51,791 bases of DNA from Treponema sp. UBA3862 (GCA_002392405.1 DGGY01000013.1:1-51791), one strand, 5' to 3'; shown: positions 35,397 to 44,418, numbered from the stretch's first letter. Notes: generated by a model not told the origin, from the letters alone. Numbers and translations: made by a program.

Positions 35397-37223
35397 TTAC
35401 TGTGGATCAAGCGGAAGTCCGCCTGAAATTACTGCACGGATACGGCGTACGCCTGCAGAAGATGACTGCTCCTTAGTGATTTTAAAATCACCAATCTGAA
35501 GAGTGTGCTGAACATGTGGTCCGCCGCAAACCTCCTTTGAGAACCAGTCTTTTTTAGCGTCACGGCCGATTGTATAAACCTTTACCTGTTCACCGTATTT
35601 ATTTGCAAACAGAGCACGGGCTCCTTCTGCCTTGGCCTGATCTAAAGTCATAATTTCCATTGTTACAGGAAGGTCTTCCTTAATCTTTTCGTTTACGATG
35701 TCTTCAACCTTTTTAATTTCTTCTGCTGTCATAGGACGTTCAAAAGTAAAGTCAAAGCGCATGCGTTCATTGTTGATGTTAGAACCTTTCTGAGCAACCT
35801 GATCGCCTAAAACATTAACGAGAGCCTGCTGTAAAAGGTGAGTAGCAGTGTGATATTTTGTTGTTACATCAGACTGTTCTGCAAGACCGCCCTTTGCCTT
35901 TCCTGCGTCAAGCGATTTTGAAGCTTCCTGATGCTTTTTTTCTGCAGCCTTAAATCCTTCAATATCAACTGTAAAGCCGTTTTCTGCTCCAAGTTCCTGA
36001 GTAAGTTCAAGAGGATAACCGTAAGTTTCGTAAAGATTATAGGCAACTTTACCGGAAATAATCTTTTTAGGATTCTTCATTAAATTAGGAAGAAGTTTCT
36101 GGAATTCAGCCTCACCTTTTTTGAGTGTCAGGCGGAATTTTTCTTCTTCTGCTGTAAGTTCTTTTTTGATTTTGTCTGCGTTCTGTTCAAGTTCAGGATA
36201 AGCGTTCTTAAAGTTATCGATTACAGAAACAGCAATTTCTGCAAGGAAGGCTTTTTCGATTCCAAGCTTCATTCCGTGGCGTACTGCACGGCGGATAAGA
36301 CGGCGGAGAACATAGCCTGCTCCTACATTAGAAGGAGCAACGCCTTTAGGGTCTCCGATAATGAATACTGAAGCACGGCTGTGATCTGCAATAATGCGTA
36401 CAGACTTGTCTTTTTCTTCATCTGAACCGTATTTATAGTTTGAAAGTTCTTCAATTTTTTTGATTACTGGCTGGAAAACTTCTGTAAGGTAGACTGAAGT
36501 TTTTCCCTGAAGGATACAGTTTGTGCGTTCAAGGCCCATACCAGTATCTACATTCTTTTTTGGAAGGCTTTCGAGAGTTTTTTCATCAATGCGGTTATAC
36601 TGCATGAAAACGTTATTCCAGATTTCCATCCAGTTAGCACTGTCTGTACCTTTGTTTGAGCCCTCTGGAGGAAGACCTTCGCCTACCCAGTAGAAAATTT
36701 CTGTATCAGGACCACATGGACCGGTTGGACCTGCAGCCCACCAGTTGTCAGAAGCAGGAAGATAGGCAATTTTATCTTCAGGCATGCCGTTTTCTTTCCA
36801 GTAGCCTGCAGCTTCTTCGTCGCGCGGTGCGTTTTCATCTCCTGCAAAAACAGTTACAGAGATTTTACGAGGATCAAGGCCGAGCCATTCTTTTGAAGTT
36901 AAAAACTCGTATGAGAAGGCAATTGATTCCTTTTTAAAGTAGTCGCCTAAAGACCAGTTTCCGAGCATTTCAAAACAGGTTAAGTGACTTGGGTCCCCTA
37001 CTTCATCAATATCACCGGTGCGTACACATTTCTGGTAGTCAGTAAGACGTGTTCCTGAAGGGTGCTTTTCACCTAAAAGATAAGGAACAAGCGGATGCAT
37101 ACCGGCAGTTGTAAAAAGAACAGAAGGGTCATTTTCCGGAATTAAAGACTGTCCGGAAATCTCAGCATGATTTTTTGATTTAAAAAATTCGATATACTTC
37201 GAACGTAATTCATTAGCAGTCAT
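35397..37223 (-). CDS. alaS: Alanyl-tRNA synthetase, short spirochaetal form
   Basis: The 608-residue enzyme charges tRNA-Ala. The class II catalytic core (from MTANELRSKYIEFFKSKNH; motif TGMGLER) and the editing domain with zinc ligands H458xxxH462 and C566GGPH570 are present. It ends soon after the SSSAGVRRIRAV motif, so the C-Ala domain of about 250 residues found in most bacterial AlaRS (about 875 residues) is missing. Short AlaRS is known in other spirochaetes such as Borrelia. There is no Shine-Dalgarno before the ATG; a promoter -10 lies 9 nt upstream. Confidence 0.95.
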   Translation of the reverse strand: MTANELRSKYIEFFKSKNHAEISGQSLIPENDPSVLFTTAGMHPLVPYLLGEKHPSGTRLTDYQKCVRTGDIDEVGDPSHLTCFEMLGNWSLGDYFKKESIAFSYEFLTSKEWLGLDPRKISVTVFAGDENAPRDEEAAGYWKENGMPEDKIAYLPASDNWWAAGPTGPCGPDTEIFYWVGEGLPPEGSNKGTDSANWMEIWNNVFMQYNRIDEKTLESLPKKNVDTGMGLERTNCILQGKTSVYLTEVFQPVIKKIEELSNYKYGSDEEKDKSVRIIADHSRASVFIIGDPKGVAPSNVGAGYVLRRLIRRAVRHGMKLGIEKAFLAEIAVSVIDNFKNAYPELEQNADKIKKELTAEEEKFRLTLKKGEAEFQKLLPNLMKNPKKIISGKVAYNLYETYGYPLELTQELGAENGFTVDIEGFKAAEKKHQEASKSLDAGKAKGGLAEQSDVTTKYHTATHLLQQALVNVLGDQVAQKGSNINNERMRFDFTFERPMTAEEIKKVEDIVNEKIKEDLPVTMEIMTLDQAKAEGARALFANKYGEQVKVYTIGRDAKKDWFSKEVCGGPHVQHTLQIGDFKITKEQSSSAGVRRIRAVISGGLPLDPQ

Positions 37224-37232
37224 AATTAGATT

Positions 37233-37261
37233 ATTTTATTCATTTAAGGACAAAAATTCAA
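37233..37261 (-). promoter_or_regulatory. alaS promoter placed for leaderless transcription
   Basis: On the minus strand the -35 TTGAAT (37256-37261), a 17-bp spacer and the -10 TAAAAT (37233-37238) lie 9 nt before the alaS ATG. The predicted transcript would have 0-3 nt of leader. No purine-rich ribosome-binding site exists in the gap. Confidence 0.5.
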
Positions 37262-37318
37262 TAGAACGGCAAACGCACTGAAAAACTGCAGTAAATAATA
37301 TTACGTCCGCCCGTACAT

Positions 37319-38857
37319 CTACTCAACTTTTTTCAATGCTATTTTCTTTAAAACTACCGGCTGGGATTCTGTCTGGAAGAAGCCGTCAGGGCGGACTATT
37401 ACTGAGTGCAGGACAATCGTTTCTTTATCATCAAGCGTAATATCCTTCGTTTTTCCGCGGCGGTCTGTTTCTGTTTTTTTAATCTTGCCGTAACCTGCAA
37501 TATACCAGCCGTTAAGATATTTTGTATCTGTGTCACTTCTGAACTGAAGAAGTTTTGTTTCAGACACAGTACTTACCATAAAGCGGCCTGCATCAGAAAA
37601 ACCTTCACCTTCAACTTTATAAGAATCCTGCGTAAACACAAAATATGACTGGTCGCCTGAAAGCCAGGCAGGACCTTTTACGAGTGTATCAAGAGCTTTT
37701 ACTGATTCATTGTCTGATTTTTCCGGGGTAATCTTCGCCGTAAGTTTTTTATAGTTTCCGTCCCAGAGGGTGCTTTCACCGATAATCATGCGGACATCAT
37801 CCTGAATGCGGATGCGGATTTCATCTACATTAACAAGTGAAATATCAAAACGGCGCTGAAGGTTTTCAATTGATTTATTGATTGAAGAAAAATACATTCC
37901 GTTACGGCGGAGGTTTGAATTAAGCCATGAATAAACTTCTTCGCTGTCCTGGTAATGAAAGATAATCTCATGTGCATTCCAGTCAAAGAAAATACAGCGC
38001 ATGCTGCCGTTTGTCATGTCAGTCTTGTACCACAGGCCGTCTAAGAATTTTGCAAAGGAGGCAACTGTTCCGTCCTGAATTTTAGCAAGTTCCTTGGCGG
38101 CAATACGGCTTCCTGTTACGCGGATCTGGCGCACCTGGGTATACTTTCCTTCCTCTTCATTCCAGTCATACATGGTCTGAATCTGGTCAAGTCTTGTACT
38201 GTCCTCAGGTCCGTCTGACGCATAAACCCAGACAGGAAAGCTGGGCGCTTTTGTCTGATTAAGTTCATAGGATTCATTGCGCTCTGACTGCTGGATAAAA
38301 ATTGTTCCGTCGGCTTCAAAATCACCGATTTTAGTCAGAATAAACTCATTGCGGCGGTTTCTTGAACCGTTAAAAATACACAGAACAGAATGACCGTTAT
38401 CTGTAACTCCCTGATAAACAAGAGAATTTTTATGATTTCCCGTAACATCAAGGCTGGTACAGGCAAAAGTGCGGATTTGAGAAATAGTCGTAGCAATCCA
38501 GGCTGCGCGGATATAAGTTGCAGAAGAAGGATTATAAAGGCCGACAATGAGTCCCAGAAAAGGACTTTTTGAAGTTTTTACGATGTTAATCTGATCGTCA
38601 AAACCGTCACTGTCTATGTCCATTGTTACAATATTTAAAAGAGTCTCGTCATTTGCAAGTTCAATAAAAGAAGTCTGTTCAAATTCCTCGTAGTCATTGT
38701 CTCTTGATTCACGCAGCAATTCATCAGAATCAACAATCGGCGTAATGACCCTTGAACGCGACCAGCCGGAGTCTTTTATAAAAACATTTCTTGCAATCAG
38801 AAAAAGGGCAAGAAATGCAGCTACGGCAATAAAAATTACAGGTATCGTCTTTTTCAT
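37319..38857 (-). CDS. Pallilysin-related (TP0751-like) protein without HExxH
   Basis: The 512-residue exported or anchored protein has one N-terminal hydrophobic segment (about 4-22). Residues 80-87 form an EF-hand-like loop (DIDSDGFD), followed by FG-GAP-like strands. Residues about 270-371 align from memory with the lipocalin-like domain of T. pallidum TP0751: FLDGLWYKT, IFFDWNAHEIIF, NKSIENLQRRFDISLV and GESTLWDGNY. The HEVIH metal motif of TP0751 falls at Asn343-Ile347/Arg348 (NVDEIR) and contains no His, so metalloprotease activity is unlikely. An adhesin-like or scaffold role is possible. A good promoter (TTGAAT, 18 bp, TATAAT) lies just upstream and there is no Shine-Dalgarno. Confidence 0.82.
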   Translation of the reverse strand: MKKTIPVIFIAVAAFLALFLIARNVFIKDSGWSRSRVITPIVDSDELLRESRDNDYEEFEQTSFIELANDETLLNIVTMDIDSDGFDDQINIVKTSKSPFLGLIVGLYNPSSATYIRAAWIATTISQIRTFACTSLDVTGNHKNSLVYQGVTDNGHSVLCIFNGSRNRRNEFILTKIGDFEADGTIFIQQSERNESYELNQTKAPSFPVWVYASDGPEDSTRLDQIQTMYDWNEEEGKYTQVRQIRVTGSRIAAKELAKIQDGTVASFAKFLDGLWYKTDMTNGSMRCIFFDWNAHEIIFHYQDSEEVYSWLNSNLRRNGMYFSSINKSIENLQRRFDISLVNVDEIRIRIQDDVRMIIGESTLWDGNYKKLTAKITPEKSDNESVKALDTLVKGPAWLSGDQSYFVFTQDSYKVEGEGFSDAGRFMVSTVSETKLLQFRSDTDTKYLNGWYIAGYGKIKKTETDRRGKTKDITLDDKETIVLHSVIVRPDGFFQTESQPVVLKKIALKKVE

Positions 38858-38871
38858 ATTTTACAGTCTTT

Positions 38872-38901
38872 ATTATATCTTTAATGAGCGTGGGCATTCA
38901 A
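38872..38901 (-). promoter_or_regulatory. Promoter of the pallilysin-related gene
   Basis: On the minus strand TTGAAT (38896-38901), an 18-bp spacer and a perfect TATAAT (38872-38877) lie 14 nt before the ATG. The leader would be about 7 nt, with no Shine-Dalgarno. Confidence 0.65.
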
Positions 38902-38957
38902 GGTTACAGGATTTTTTCACAGAACTTTTTGAGCATATTGCGTTTTTTATGCAATTC

Positions 38958-38985
38958 TTGACATTTGTTTCTATATAAATACAAT
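38958..38985 (+). promoter_or_regulatory. MATE exporter promoter placed for leaderless transcription
   Basis: A perfect -35 TTGACA (38958-38963), a 16-bp spacer and the -10 TACAAT (38980-38985) precede the ATG at 38993 by 7 nt. The transcript should begin at or within a base or two of the A of the start codon. There is no ribosome-binding site. Confidence 0.65.
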
Positions 38986-38992
38986 TTGTGTC

Positions 38993-40447
38993 ATGATTAA
39001 GAATATCGAAATTTTCGAACACACCCCCGTTCCAAAGGCTGTTTTTAAGTTTGCCCTTCCAACAGTTTTAAGCATGATTGTTGCAGTTTTTTACAATATG
39101 GCAGACGCAGTTTTTGTCGGACTGCGCAATGATCCCAACCAGTTTGCTGCAGTAAACATTGCAACCCCGGTTTTCCTTTTTTTAATGGCAGCCGGAAATA
39201 TTTTCGGCATGGGCGGCTCTTCATTCATAAGCCGTTCCCTGGGTGAAAAAAACCTTGACCGCGTAAAGACAATCTCTTCATTCTGCCTTTATGCAGGCAT
39301 TTTTACGGGAATAGCCGGGGGAGCCCTCATCCTCTTTTTCATAAATCCCATTCTTTCGATGATAGGAACAAAGGAAGAAACATATCAGTTTGCCTTTGAA
39401 TATCTTTCAATAGTTGCCCTGGGCGGACCGTTAATCGTAGTTTCAAACGCCTACACAAACATAATCCGCGGGGAAGGAGCAGCAAAAAGTTCAACGGCAG
39501 GCATGATGGCAGGTACACTTACAAATGTAATCCTCGACCCTATATTCATCCTTCCGTCTTTCCTCGGCATTCCATGTCTTGATATGGGCGTAAAGGGAGC
39601 GGCAATCGCAACCCTCATTGGAAATGCAGTAACAATTATAGTTTACATACAGCACATCACTTCAAAAAACTCCGCACTTACGGTAAACCCCAAGTATTTT
39701 AAAATCAGGGACGGCATCCTTAAGGGAGTTTTTACAATAGGACTTCCTGCTTCCCTTACAAACATACTCATGAGCTTAAGTTCCATTATCACAAACAACC
39801 TGCTGGCTTCATACAGCGAAGTTCAGGTTGCAAACCAGGCCTTAGCTGCCCTGATGCCCGCTGAAAACATAGTAAACGGAATAACCGTTTATAAATCAAT
39901 TCCCATTGCAGCAATGGGTGTGGCATTAAAGGCAAACATGCTGGTTATTTTCATTATGCTTGGAATCGGAATGGGAATTTCCCCGTTAATAGGCTACAAC
40001 TACGGTTCAAAAAATTTTAAGAGAATGAAATCCATAATAAAATTCTCAATCCTGGTAAATGTAATCACAGGCCTCATACTGACCACACTTTATTTTATCT
40101 TCACAAAACAGATAGTAAACATATTCTCAAAAGCTCCGGCGGTAGTAGAAATGAGTTCCTTCATGATTTATTCACTGATGGCTTCAAGTCCGATTCTGGG
40201 AATTCTTTTTGTACTTAACTTCAGCTTCCAGGCAATGGGTAAAGGGGCACAGTCACTCTTCCTCGCAGTTTCCCGCCAGGGCATAATCTTCCTTCCGCTG
40301 ATTTTTATCCTCAACCACTACATAGGCCTTTTCGGAATCATCTGGGCACAGCCGGTGGTTGATTTTATTTCAGTGATAATTGCAATAATAATGTTTTCAT
40401 TCATCGTAAAGACCCTCAAAAAAGAAGAAAAAGCCCTTCAGCTGTAA
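38993..40447 (+). CDS. MATE-family multidrug/Na+ antiporter
   Basis: The 484-residue inner-membrane protein has about 12 TM helices in two homologous halves. Family signatures include PVPKAVFKFALPTVLSMIV, NMADAVFVGL and GMGGSSFISRSLGEKN in the first half, and SPLIGYNYGSKNFKRMK in the second. MATE proteins export cationic drugs or metabolites using Na+ or H+ gradients; the substrate is not predictable. The start is fixed by the family N-terminus and a strong promoter 7 nt upstream. It diverges from the pallilysin-related gene. Confidence 0.93.
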   Translation: MIKNIEIFEHTPVPKAVFKFALPTVLSMIVAVFYNMADAVFVGLRNDPNQFAAVNIATPVFLFLMAAGNIFGMGGSSFISRSLGEKNLDRVKTISSFCLYAGIFTGIAGGALILFFINPILSMIGTKEETYQFAFEYLSIVALGGPLIVVSNAYTNIIRGEGAAKSSTAGMMAGTLTNVILDPIFILPSFLGIPCLDMGVKGAAIATLIGNAVTIIVYIQHITSKNSALTVNPKYFKIRDGILKGVFTIGLPASLTNILMSLSSIITNNLLASYSEVQVANQALAALMPAENIVNGITVYKSIPIAAMGVALKANMLVIFIMLGIGMGISPLIGYNYGSKNFKRMKSIIKFSILVNVITGLILTTLYFIFTKQIVNIFSKAPAVVEMSSFMIYSLMASSPILGILFVLNFSFQAMGKGAQSLFLAVSRQGIIFLPLIFILNHYIGLFGIIWAQPVVDFISVIIAIIMFSFIVKTLKKEEKALQL

Positions 40448-40448
40448 T

Positions 40449-40570
40449 TTTTTACGGAGCTTTTTCCCGCTTTGCGAGCTTACGCGCAGAAGCGCTCCAT
40501 AACAGGCAGCAGCCTTCCACAGCTGCCTGTTACGCCTGCGGCGGCTCTCCAATCGGGGCTAGAGGTCACA
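40449..40570. repeat. GC-rich dispersed intergenic repeat, copy 2
   Basis: It follows the MATE stop codon directly. It contains AACAGGCAGC and GCTGCCTGTT as an inverted repeat around CAGCCTTCCACA (about 40500-40530), and the family core CTCCAATCGGGGCTAGAG at about 40546-40563, shared with the copies at 138-300 and 50870-51010. No credible gene lies in 40448-40695. Confidence 0.6.
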
Positions 40571-40695
40571 ATTCACATCACGGCTTATAGAAAAACATCC
40601 GATAACACGGTACAATTCAGGTTGATTTTAATCATAGCTGCTAATGCTACACAAAGGAAAGCCAGCTTTCACAAAATTTCTAAGGACACATTTTT

Positions 40696-42540
40696 ATGAA
40701 AAAAGTATTTTCAAGCATGCTTATCGTAATGATTTTAAGTTTTATCAGCTGCGAAACTGAAATTGTTAAATATATTGAAGTTGATAAATCTACACCGACA
40801 GAAATTTATACAGTAAGCTACGAAACGGAATACGGCACTTGTCCGGAAAGTTTTATGTTCCAAAGCGGTTATGAGCTTACGGAAGAAAAGCTGCCGGTAC
40901 TGGAAGATACTTTAACTCATAAGTTTATGGGTTGGTATTTTCAAAATAATTTAATCAAAGCAGGAACAAAATGCCGGAATAATTTGGTTTTAAAAGCAAA
41001 ATGGCAGCAATATGCACTTTTAATGGAATATAATCTGCTGACAGATGCTGTCATAAATCAAAATCCCAGTTCCATTCTTATCGAAAATTTACCCTACACT
41101 TTAAAAAAACTTGATGATTATTCTGATAAAACTTTTTTTGGATGGATGAATGAAAAAAAAGAAATTGTCAGCCAGATAACTTCTTTTGAAGCCAATAGTT
41201 TAAAGTTAACTGCAATGTGGAATGATAACAATTGTACATATTATTCCGTAAATCATTATCTGGAAAATGCAGATGATGATAACTTCACGCTTGCAGCAAC
41301 GGAATGGCTAAGGGGAGATATAGGACAGAGAACTTATGCACAACCCAAAACAATTGAACATTTTACTGCAGGTAACGTAGAACAAAAGAGACTTGAAAAT
41401 GAAAATACTGAAATAAATATTTTTTATACAAGAGAAATTATCACGAAAAATGTCTCCATTCGATACAGTTACAAAATAATGGATCCAGAATTTGATGAGG
41501 AAGGGCAGATTTCGGGATATTATGAAACTAATTATGGTTTTCCTTCCCGTACATATCATCAGATTGAAGGAAAGTATGGAAGTACAATAGATTTATCTGC
41601 AGCACCTCCTGTAGATCTTATAGATGGATTTGTTATAACTGGTTATGATAACGAAATAAAAATGCTTGATAACTCGGATGTTTATATATACGCCGTTTCA
41701 AAAAAAACTTTTTATCATTCCCACGATACTCTGTCAGCGATACCGAGCGAGTATATATATTTACCAATAACATATAGAGACTTCAGAAACTTTTCTGAAA
41801 GTGGAACAGGCGACGGCTTTATCAATCACGAACAGTCCATTTTATATGGTGCACCATTTGAAGAAGGTTACGGTCATCCAAACTTTGGTATAAATAATGA
41901 TTATTGCAGTAAATATCATTTTACCCCCCCCCTTAAACAAAAAGATGTTTTTGCTCGTGAATTAGACAATAATGGAAAACCTGTTTTTTTAGCTCCATCA
42001 CCAGATTATAATGATTTAACAGCAGCTTCAGTTAATACCTGGTTTAATACAATTCCCGGCTTAAATTATGTTGTTAAATCCAGTCTTTTACTGCTATTAG
42101 AAGATAACATCGGGCCTGCTTTCTCACACACAAATAATAATTTCACACCATTAGACAATCAGGGGTATAGCAATACAGATAACGTTCATAATCATAACAC
42201 AACATGGACGGGAGAAATAGAATTTTATACAAGAGCAGACTCTGACTTTAACATAACAGTTAAAACATCAGTCATACATTGCTGGCTGTATGCAAACGGA
42301 AAACTTATGTTTAGCGCAGGAGGAGCCGGATTAGAGGAAGCTGCTTTTTATCTACATAACTACTACGCCCCAGAAGGTGATTCAGATGACCTAAAACCTC
42401 TCGAAAGAGATCAATTAGTACAAATAAAAATTTTCCTGGTCAGCCGCTTCAAAGACTTTGACGAATTATCCGGCTACGGCAAATTTTATCTTTTCCTAGG
42501 TGGCATTTCTGATATTTATTATTCAGAACCTGAAAATTAA
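40696..42540 (+). CDS. Large lipoprotein with InlB-type beta-grasp repeats
   Basis: The 614-residue lipoprotein has the lipobox FISC at Cys19. The N-terminal third has two Listeria-Bacteroides-type beta-grasp repeats ending in GWYF...LKAKW (about 40-103) and GWMN...LTAMW (about 110-176). A MucBP-like segment follows (YSVNHYLEN...IFYTRE, about 183-250). The C-terminal half is rich in aromatic residues (TWTGEIEFYTRADSDF, KLMFSAGGAG) and may be a carbohydrate- or PA14-like module, which I cannot confirm. The gene looks AT-richer than its neighbours, as in recently acquired surface genes. A C9 tract at codons 410-412 could slip and truncate the protein. AAGGA lies upstream of the ATG. Confidence 0.75.
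   Translation: MKKVFSSMLIVMILSFISCETEIVKYIEVDKSTPTEIYTVSYETEYGTCPESFMFQSGYELTEEKLPVLEDTLTHKFMGWYFQNNLIKAGTKCRNNLVLKAKWQQYALLMEYNLLTDAVINQNPSSILIENLPYTLKKLDDYSDKTFFGWMNEKKEIVSQITSFEANSLKLTAMWNDNNCTYYSVNHYLENADDDNFTLAATEWLRGDIGQRTYAQPKTIEHFTAGNVEQKRLENENTEINIFYTREIITKNVSIRYSYKIMDPEFDEEGQISGYYETNYGFPSRTYHQIEGKYGSTIDLSAAPPVDLIDGFVITGYDNEIKMLDNSDVYIYAVSKKTFYHSHDTLSAIPSEYIYLPITYRDFRNFSESGTGDGFINHEQSILYGAPFEEGYGHPNFGINNDYCSKYHFTPPLKQKDVFARELDNNGKPVFLAPSPDYNDLTAASVNTWFNTIPGLNYVVKSSLLLLLEDNIGPAFSHTNNNFTPLDNQGYSNTDNVHNHNTTWTGEIEFYTRADSDFNITVKTSVIHCWLYANGKLMFSAGGAGLEEAAFYLHNYYAPEGDSDDLKPLERDQLVQIKIFLVSRFKDFDELSGYGKFYLFLGGISDIYYSEPEN
41924..41932 (+). repeat. C9 homopolymer tract within the lipoprotein gene
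   Basis: Nine consecutive Cs encode part of Thr-Pro-Pro (ACC CCC CCC CTT) at codons 410-413. Gain or loss of one C would shift the frame with about 200 codons left. Poly-G/C tracts of eight or more drive phase variation in T. pallidum surface genes. Confidence 0.8.
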
Positions 42541-42601
42541 AAAAAATTGAAGTTCAGGCTAATCTTGCATAAAACGCAACATTAAATTAAAAATATTTCA
42601 C

Positions 42602-42630
42602 TTTACGCAATAATTAAAATTCCATATACT
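42602..42630 (+). promoter_or_regulatory. Candidate ilvC promoter
   Basis: The -35 TTTACG (42602-42607), a 17-bp spacer and the -10 TATACT (42625-42630). It implies a leader of about 190 nt with a GC-rich block. A ten-codon ORF in the leader (42638-42670, MRKRQGLEHL) has only two Leu codons and does not look like an attenuator peptide. Confidence 0.45.
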
Positions 42631-42637
42631 TTTCCCA

Positions 42638-42790
42638 TGAGAAAGCGTCAGGGATTGGAGCACCTTTAGTCCGGCGGGCAGAGGCACGACGGATGAGCCG
42701 CGCAAGACGGCGAAGTGCGCAAAGCCCGGCCCTGAGCGGAAGGATGAGAGCGTAAAACGCGAAAAGCCTGAAGCGAAGGGAGACGCCCTT
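42638..42790. repeat. GC-rich block in the ilvC leader, probable dispersed repeat
   Basis: About 150 bp of sharply higher GC between two AT-rich stretches, with open frames on both strands but no start signals or family match. It resembles the other GC-rich intergenic elements of the window in composition, although I see no long shared string with them. It would be transcribed as part of the ilvC leader if the promoter at 42602-42630 is used. Confidence 0.4.
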
Positions 42791-42827
42791 AAAACAATTA
42801 AAATTATTTTTTATGGAGAAAATAAAA

Positions 42828-44306
42828 ATGGGAATCAATTACTTTAACTCAATTCCATGGCGTGAAGCACGTCTTCAGCTTGGACACTGCCGCTCAATGG
42901 CAAAAGAAGAATTCGCTGACGGCGTAAAGGCTCTTCAGGGCAAAAAAATCGTAATCGTAGGATGCGGTGCCCAGGGCTTAAACCAGGGACAGTGTCTGCG
43001 TGACTCAGGTCTGGACGTTTCATACGCTCTGCGCGAATCTGCAATCACAGAAAAACGCCAGTCATGGAAAAACGCTACTGAAAACGGCTTTAAAGTTGGT
43101 ACATACGACGAACTTATTCCGACTGCTGACCTCGTAGGAAACCTTACTCCGGACAAGCAGCACTCAAACGTAATCGCTGAAGTTCAGAAAAGAATGAAGA
43201 AAGGAGCTGCCCTCTGGTATTCACACGGCTTCAACATGATTGAAGAAGGCATGCAGATCCGCCCGGACATCACTGTTGTAATGTGTGCTCCAAAAGGTCC
43301 TGGTACTGAAGTATGGCACGAATTCCAGCGCGGATTCGGTGTACCTGATCTTATCGCCGTTCATCCTGTAAACGACCCTGAAGGAAAGGGCTGGGCAATT
43401 GCAAAAGCTCTGGCAGTAGGTATGGGCGGAAGCAAGGCCGGTGTTCTTGAATCTTCTTTCGTTGCAGAAGTTAAATCTGACCTTATGGGTGAACAGACTA
43501 TTCTCTGCGGTATGCTCCAGGCCGGAACAATCGTATGCTACGACAAAATGGTAAGCGAAGGAATCGCTCCTGAATACGCTACAAAACTCCTTATGCACGG
43601 CTGGAACGTAATTTCAGAAGCCCTCAAATGGGGCGGTATCACAAACATGATGGACCGTCTTTCTAACCCTGCAAAAATCAAGGCTAACGAACTTTCAAAG
43701 GAAATCAAAAAGCTCCTCGCTCCACTCTATCAGAAGCACATGGATGACATCATTTCAGGCAAATTCTCAAGCACAATGATGGAAGACTGGAAAGCAGGCG
43801 ACAAAGACCTTCTTACATGGCGTGAAAACACAGGAAAACTTGCCTTCGAAAAGACTGAAGAATCTAAGGAAGAAATTTCAGAACAGGAATACTTTGACAA
43901 GGGTATCCTGATGGTAGCCATGGTAAAAGCAGGCTGCGAACTTGCATTCGAAACAATGGTTGACGCCGGAATCAAGGAAGAAAGTGCTTACTACGAATCC
44001 CTCCATGAAGTTCCGCTTATCGCTAACCTCATCGACCGCAAGCGCCTCTACGAAATGAACCGCGTTATTTCTGATACAGCAGAATACGGCTGCTACCTCT
44101 TTGCAAATGTTGCAGCACCAATGATGGCAAAAGACCTTATGCCTCACCTGCACACAGACGTAATCGGTAAGGGTCTGGACGTTAAGGACAATTCAGTAAA
44201 CAACACAGAACTCGTTAACGTAAACGCAGAAATCCGCAACCACCCGATCGAAGTTGTTGGAAGAAAATTAAGAGCATACATGACAGCAATGAAACCAGTT
44301 TTATAA
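42828..44306 (+). CDS. ilvC: Ketol-acid reductoisomerase, class II (E. coli type)
   Basis: A 492-residue enzyme of valine/isoleucine biosynthesis that isomerises and reduces acetohydroxy acids with NADPH and Mg2+. The start at 42828 ([19 protein letters not shown]) matches the E. coli enzyme; the ATG at 42813 overlaps the Shine-Dalgarno GGAG. The NADPH loop is [11 protein letters not shown] (Gly45, Gly47, Gly50). The two C-terminal knotted domains are both present, which defines the long class II form. No ilvB, ilvN or ilvD lies nearby; large lipoprotein genes flank it. A 12-bp stem (44296-44322) spans its stop codon. Confidence 0.96.
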   Translation: MGINYFNSIPWREARLQLGHCRSMAKEEFADGVKALQGKKIVIVGCGAQGLNQGQCLRDSGLDVSYALRESAITEKRQSWKNATENGFKVGTYDELIPTADLVGNLTPDKQHSNVIAEVQKRMKKGAALWYSHGFNMIEEGMQIRPDITVVMCAPKGPGTEVWHEFQRGFGVPDLIAVHPVNDPEGKGWAIAKALAVGMGGSKAGVLESSFVAEVKSDLMGEQTILCGMLQAGTIVCYDKMVSEGIAPEYATKLLMHGWNVISEALKWGGITNMMDRLSNPAKIKANELSKEIKKLLAPLYQKHMDDIISGKFSSTMMEDWKAGDKDLLTWRENTGKLAFEKTEESKEEISEQEYFDKGILMVAMVKAGCELAFETMVDAGIKEESAYYESLHEVPLIANLIDRKRLYEMNRVISDTAEYGCYLFANVAAPMMAKDLMPHLHTDVIGKGLDVKDNSVNNTELVNVNAEIRNHPIEVVGRKLRAYMTAMKPVL

Positions 44307-44371
44307 TGAAATTATAAAACTGTTAGGCACGGGCAGTTAATTCATCGCATCAGATGACTTACACCCGTGCC
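44296..44371 (+). repeat. Two hairpins at the ilvC 3' end
   Basis: CAGTTTTATAAT (44296-44307) pairs perfectly with ATTATAAAACTG (44311-44322), placing the stop codon in the stem. GGCACGGG (44326-44333) then pairs with CCCGTGCC (44364-44371). They precede a separate intrinsic terminator and may stabilise the 3' end of the mRNA. Confidence 0.6.
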
Positions 44372-44418
44372 GTACGACAGTAAAAGCCGGCCACTTTGCT
44401 GCAAAGCAAAGTGCACAT

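Noticed and set aside
40472..40699. 75-codon plus-strand frame between the MATE and lipoprotein genes
   Set aside because: It consists of the GC-rich dispersed repeat, has no Shine-Dalgarno and matches no family; it runs into the start of the real lipoprotein gene.
42638..42670. Ten-codon ORF in the ilvC leader as an attenuation peptide
   Set aside because: Only two of ten codons are for a branched-chain amino acid, no Shine-Dalgarno is present, and no terminator/antiterminator pair was found before ilvC.
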